A stretch of DNA of 64,000 bases, taken from NCBI GenBank assembly GCA_951813535.1, contig OX638345.1, forward strand, positions 2,963,477 through 3,027,476. Reading direction: 5' to 3'. The position numbers were made by a program, and so were the translations under genes. Below, piece by piece: positions 63,096-64,000 of the stretch. Under the pieces are notes generated by a model. The model was not told the origin of the DNA and did not search any database. It saw only the letters and a list, made by a program, of their open reading frames with translations. Source of the stretch: an uncultured Dehalococcoidia bacterium. Its GTDB lineage: Bacteria; Chloroflexota; Dehalococcoidia; Lucifugimonadales; UBA3495. How positions within the stretch are numbered: position 1 is the first letter of the stretch; every line of letters starts with the position of its first letter.

Positions 63096-63683
63096 CTACG
63101 CGTCCTCTGGAGTGGGTGCGCCGGGCCGGTCTAACACCGCGAAAATTTCGGCCACGGCGCAGGTAAAGCCGGGTATTTCGGGTTCGCCGGTGAGCGTGTC
63201 TTCCGGTCCGAACACATCATCGGGGACACCCGGGCGTCGGATGATCACGGAGCGAGGGCCGGAATCTGCAATCCACATTGCAAGAGTGCCGTTGGCGAAA
63301 TATTCTGCGGCCTTGCGTCGTAACTCGGACGGTGTGTTGCTGGGTGACACCACCTCGATGGCCACGTCCGGGGCGAAGTGGGGCCAACCTCCAGCCTCAT
63401 CATCATGCGATTCCATGCGCTCCCACCGGGTCACATGCACGTCGGGGAAGCGCATGGTATCGCGACCCATGACAAATCCGGTAGTTACGCCTACATCCAA
63501 GGGTAGTCGCTGGAGATCCACATGACCACGGATCAGATGACCGATCTGCATGGTAATCCGCCCGTGCTTAGGCGTACCATCCATATCAACCAATTCTCCA
63601 TCCACAAGCTCATAACGATGGTCGGGATCAGCGGCCATGTCCCAGAATTCGTCGACGGTGATTTTGCGGGTGTTAGTGACCAT
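63096..63683 (-). CDS. Uma2 family endonuclease-like protein (DUF820)
   Basis: 195 residues. The Uma2/DUF820 pattern is clear: EFWDMAADPDHRYELVDGELVDMDGTPKHGRI, then FPDVHVTRWER, FAPDVAIEVVSPSNTPSELRRKAAEYFANGTLAMWIAD (a PD-(D/E)XK-like core with Asp, Glu and Lys). The family is abundant in Cyanobacteria and Chloroflexota; its biological role is unclear. It is inserted between nuoH and nuoI, 2 nt from nuoI. Confidence 0.88.
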   Translation of the reverse strand: MVTNTRKITVDEFWDMAADPDHRYELVDGELVDMDGTPKHGRITMQIGHLIRGHVDLQRLPLDVGVTTGFVMGRDTMRFPDVHVTRWERMESHDDEAGGWPHFAPDVAIEVVSPSNTPSELRRKAAEYFANGTLAMWIADSGPRSVIIRRPGVPDDVFGPEDTLTGEPEIPGFTCAVAEIFAVLDRPGAPTPEDA

Positions 63684-63731
63684 GGAAGGCTCCCCCGGCT
63701 AGGGGTAGCAATATGATACCAGCATCGGCTG

Positions 63732-64000
63732 TCAGGTGCGTGCTCCGGATGCCGCCCGCCGCGCGGCTAGCTGCCGCTGCACCTCCGCGACGCGGCGTGC
63801 CGGTCCGGTCATGCGCCGGTAGATGATCCACCCCGCTACCGCCAGCCCGGCGGCGGACATGATGGTCAGGCTCCACCAGGGCAGGCCGTAGAACCGGTAC
63901 ACGGCGGCAATAATCACCGTGTAGAACGACAGCGGTACCATCACCTTCCAGGCAAAGGCCATCAGCTGGTCGATGCGGAGGCGCGGGAAAGTTCCCCGGA
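63732..64000 (-). CDS. nuoH: NADH-quinone oxidoreductase subunit H, C-terminal part (partial)
   Basis: Open to the window edge. The visible residues read FPRLRIDQLMAFAWKVMVPLSFYTVI, the conserved NuoH/Nqo8 C-terminal helix with its preceding loop, then one further helix (LTIMSAAGLAVAGWIIYR) and a basic tail. The N-terminal majority lies outside the window. Confidence 0.92.
   Translation of the reverse strand, partial: RGTFPRLRIDQLMAFAWKVMVPLSFYTVIIAAVYRFYGLPWWSLTIMSAAGLAVAGWIIYRRMTGPARRVAEVQRQLAARRAASGART

Noticed and set aside
1-64000. CRISPR array, prophage or insertion-sequence transposase
   Set aside because: No regularly spaced repeats, cas, phage structural or transposase genes were seen.

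Overview
This is a high-GC bacterial chromosome window, most likely Chloroflexota (Dehalococcoidia/SAR202-like). The pointers are a giant membrane protein with a YYY-type (DUF2298) half, dense runs of small catabolic and housekeeping enzymes, GuaB3, and two UGSC-family selenoproteins. The assignment is inferred from gene content. No 16S rRNA is present.

Layout. 1-7.7 kb: 3' end of hisIE, an S51 peptidase, a VOC protein, argS, and a heterodimeric ABC exporter. 7.7-12.9 kb: a hydrolase, then pgi-gnd-zwf, which feeds the oxidative pentose phosphate pathway. 13-25 kb: single accessory enzymes (CMD, D-aminoacylase-type amidohydrolase, Nudix-GATase pair, dienelactone hydrolase, SDR, GNAT, YciI, SRPBCC, DUF1801) and a broken substrate-binding lipoprotein gene. 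25-28 kb: tRNA-Lys, a free-standing 5S rRNA with its own promoter and terminator, and clpC. 28-32 kb: guaB3, UGSC selenoprotein 1, an EEP nuclease and a UGSC partner. 32-42.4 kb: dnaE, gamma-carbonic anhydrase, three tRNAs, tenA, and a replication block rplI-dnaB-dnaD-like-double dnaC-like. 42.5-44 kb: a second partner plus UGSC selenoprotein 2. 44-54.4 kb: a Gfo/Idh/MocA oxidoreductase, an HpcH aldolase, the 1,576-residue GT39/YYY protein, gap, eno and a LOG-like gene. 54.6-64 kb, minus strand: nuoH-I-J-K-L-M-N of complex I, interrupted by non-nuo genes.

The strongest unusual signal is a duplicated selenoprotein system. Two paralogous genes each carry an in-frame TGA directly before Gly-Ser-Cys. 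In each, the reading frame continues to a normal stop and a bacterial SECIS-like hairpin sits 18-19 nt after the TGA. Each lies next to a member of one uncharacterised family of about 330-360 residues. Naive gene calling would split both selenoproteins.

Other points of note are a diverged second copy of the nuoN 3' end next to an inserted aspartyl-protease gene, two related small membrane proteins flanking nuoN, a helicase-loader-like protein with two AAA+ modules, and dispersed palindromes at gene ends.
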